The notes beneath the pieces were generated by a model. That model was not told where the DNA came from. It was given only the letters and a program-made list of their open reading frames with translations, and did no database searches. From NCBI GenBank assembly GCA_002328825.1, contig DCWI01000014.1, forward strand, positions 619-15,294: a stretch of DNA of 14,676 nt. Reading direction: 5' to 3'. This DNA comes from Nitrospiraceae bacterium UBA2166. GTDB lineage: Bacteria; Nitrospirota; Nitrospiria; Nitrospirales; UBA2166. Made by a program: the position numbers and the translations under genes. Below, one piece after another: positions 14,093 through 14,676 of this stretch (the first letter of the stretch is position 1; each line of letters begins with the position of its first letter).

Positions 14093-14676
14093 ATGCGTGT
14101 CTTTGAGCTTGCGAAACAGATTGGCATTTCAAGTAAGGATCTCCTTCTGCAGCTAAACAAACTGGGACACACTGGCCTTACTCACATGAGTGCCATCGAT
14201 GAACCCACCAGCCAGAAAATTTTAAAAAAGAAGTCATCACCGATGCCCTCCTTACCAGCAACACGACAAAAAAAGTTGAGACCTTCTCCTCAGGTGAAGG
14301 AAAAACAAGAAAAAAAACGCATCCTCGTCAAGCGGCGGAACATTGAAAACCAGAAAAAAACAACTACTCAAACCATAGATTCTCCAAGTTCAGCATCCGA
14401 GTCAATAACACCTTCCCAACAAGATACCCAACCATCCCCTGAGATGGTATCCGAACACTCAATTCCTTCACCAAATACAAGCACTCAGACAACATTAGAT
14501 CCAAAACCCACTTCAACAACACTGCTCCCCACCTCTCATACACCTGAAGACATCGTTACGCCTGAAACTCAGGATCATCCTTCCACTTCTGAAACGCCCC
14601 GTATCAACGAGGGCCTCACAGCCCCTCCCCCACAACCAACAATTACTCCTTCCTCTCCCTCGCAACCCCCCCCCCC
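14093..14676 (+). CDS. infB: Translation initiation factor IF-2, N-terminal part (cut by window end)
   Basis: About 194 codons are present and remain open to the end of the window. The first ~45 residues (MRVFELAKQIGISSKDLLLQ, then LNKLGH) form the IF2 N-terminal domain, which typically starts this way and ends near the LKKK stretch. After it comes a basic linker, then a long Pro/Ser/Thr-rich disordered region, as is usual before the GTPase domain, which lies beyond the window. The start ATG 14093 is 45 bases after nusA; only a weak GGGA precedes it. Order nusA-infB is conserved across bacteria. The last 11 bases are all C. Confidence 0.93.
   Translation, partial: MRVFELAKQIGISSKDLLLQLNKLGHTGLTHMSAIDEPTSQKILKKKSSPMPSLPATRQKKLRPSPQVKEKQEKKRILVKRRNIENQKKTTTQTIDSPSSASESITPSQQDTQPSPEMVSEHSIPSPNTSTQTTLDPKPTSTTLLPTSHTPEDIVTPETQDHPSTSETPRINEGLTAPPPQPTITPSSPSQPPP
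14666..14676 (+). repeat. Run of 11 C at the window end, within infB
   Basis: The window ends in eleven consecutive C bases inside the proline-rich linker of infB (CCC encodes Pro). Contigs often stop in such runs, so the true length of this tract and the sequence beyond are uncertain. Confidence 0.8.

Overview
The window looks like chromosomal sequence from a bacterium of the Nitrospirota, most like a Nitrospira-type chemolithoautotroph. The main support is a multi-subunit 2-oxoacid:ferredoxin oxidoreductase operon of the kind described in Hydrogenobacter and Nitrospira, which fits carbon fixation by the reductive TCA cycle. Base composition looks close to half G+C by eye, so a lower-GC (for example marine) lineage is possible. 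This assignment is inference from gene content; no database was searched.

Layout. Left part (1-7267, plus strand): a tRNA-Thr(CGT) at the very first base; treZ, for trehalose release from glycogen-type glucans; then pstC, pstA and pstB, encoding the membrane and ATPase parts of a high-affinity phosphate importer. PstC and PstA are both enlarged by extra periplasmic domains: beta-propeller-like repeats in PstC and a coiled coil in PstA. pstS and phoU are not in the window. Middle (7272-8139, minus strand): pcm, which ends four bases from the end of pstB, and tRNA-Asn(GTT) with a clear promoter.

Minus-strand operon (12280 down to 8247): six tightly spaced genes encode a CO-dehydrogenase-beta/ACS-epsilon-like subunit, then alpha, beta, gamma, a ferredoxin-like subunit with an unusual cysteine spacing, and a 74-residue protein of unknown function. 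Together they should form an enzyme that joins CO2 to acetyl-CoA or succinyl-CoA using reduced ferredoxin. Right part (12281-14676): a 531-base divergent intergenic region contains a canonical G-quadruplex motif (minus strand), a candidate promoter and palindrome for the oxidoreductase operon, and a plus-strand promoter followed at once by a perfect terminator-like hairpin upstream of nusA. Next come nusA and the start of infB. rimP, which commonly precedes nusA, is absent. The window ends inside infB at a run of 11 C, which looks like a contig end.

Points most worth a second look: the small sixth gene of the oxidoreductase operon, the altered ferredoxin motif, the G-quadruplex motif, the orphan terminator-like hairpin in the nusA leader, and the propeller and coiled-coil domains of the phosphate transporter. 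I found no CRISPR array, insertion sequence, phage gene or defence system. This is largely a core-metabolism region, and I do not claim a wholly new system.
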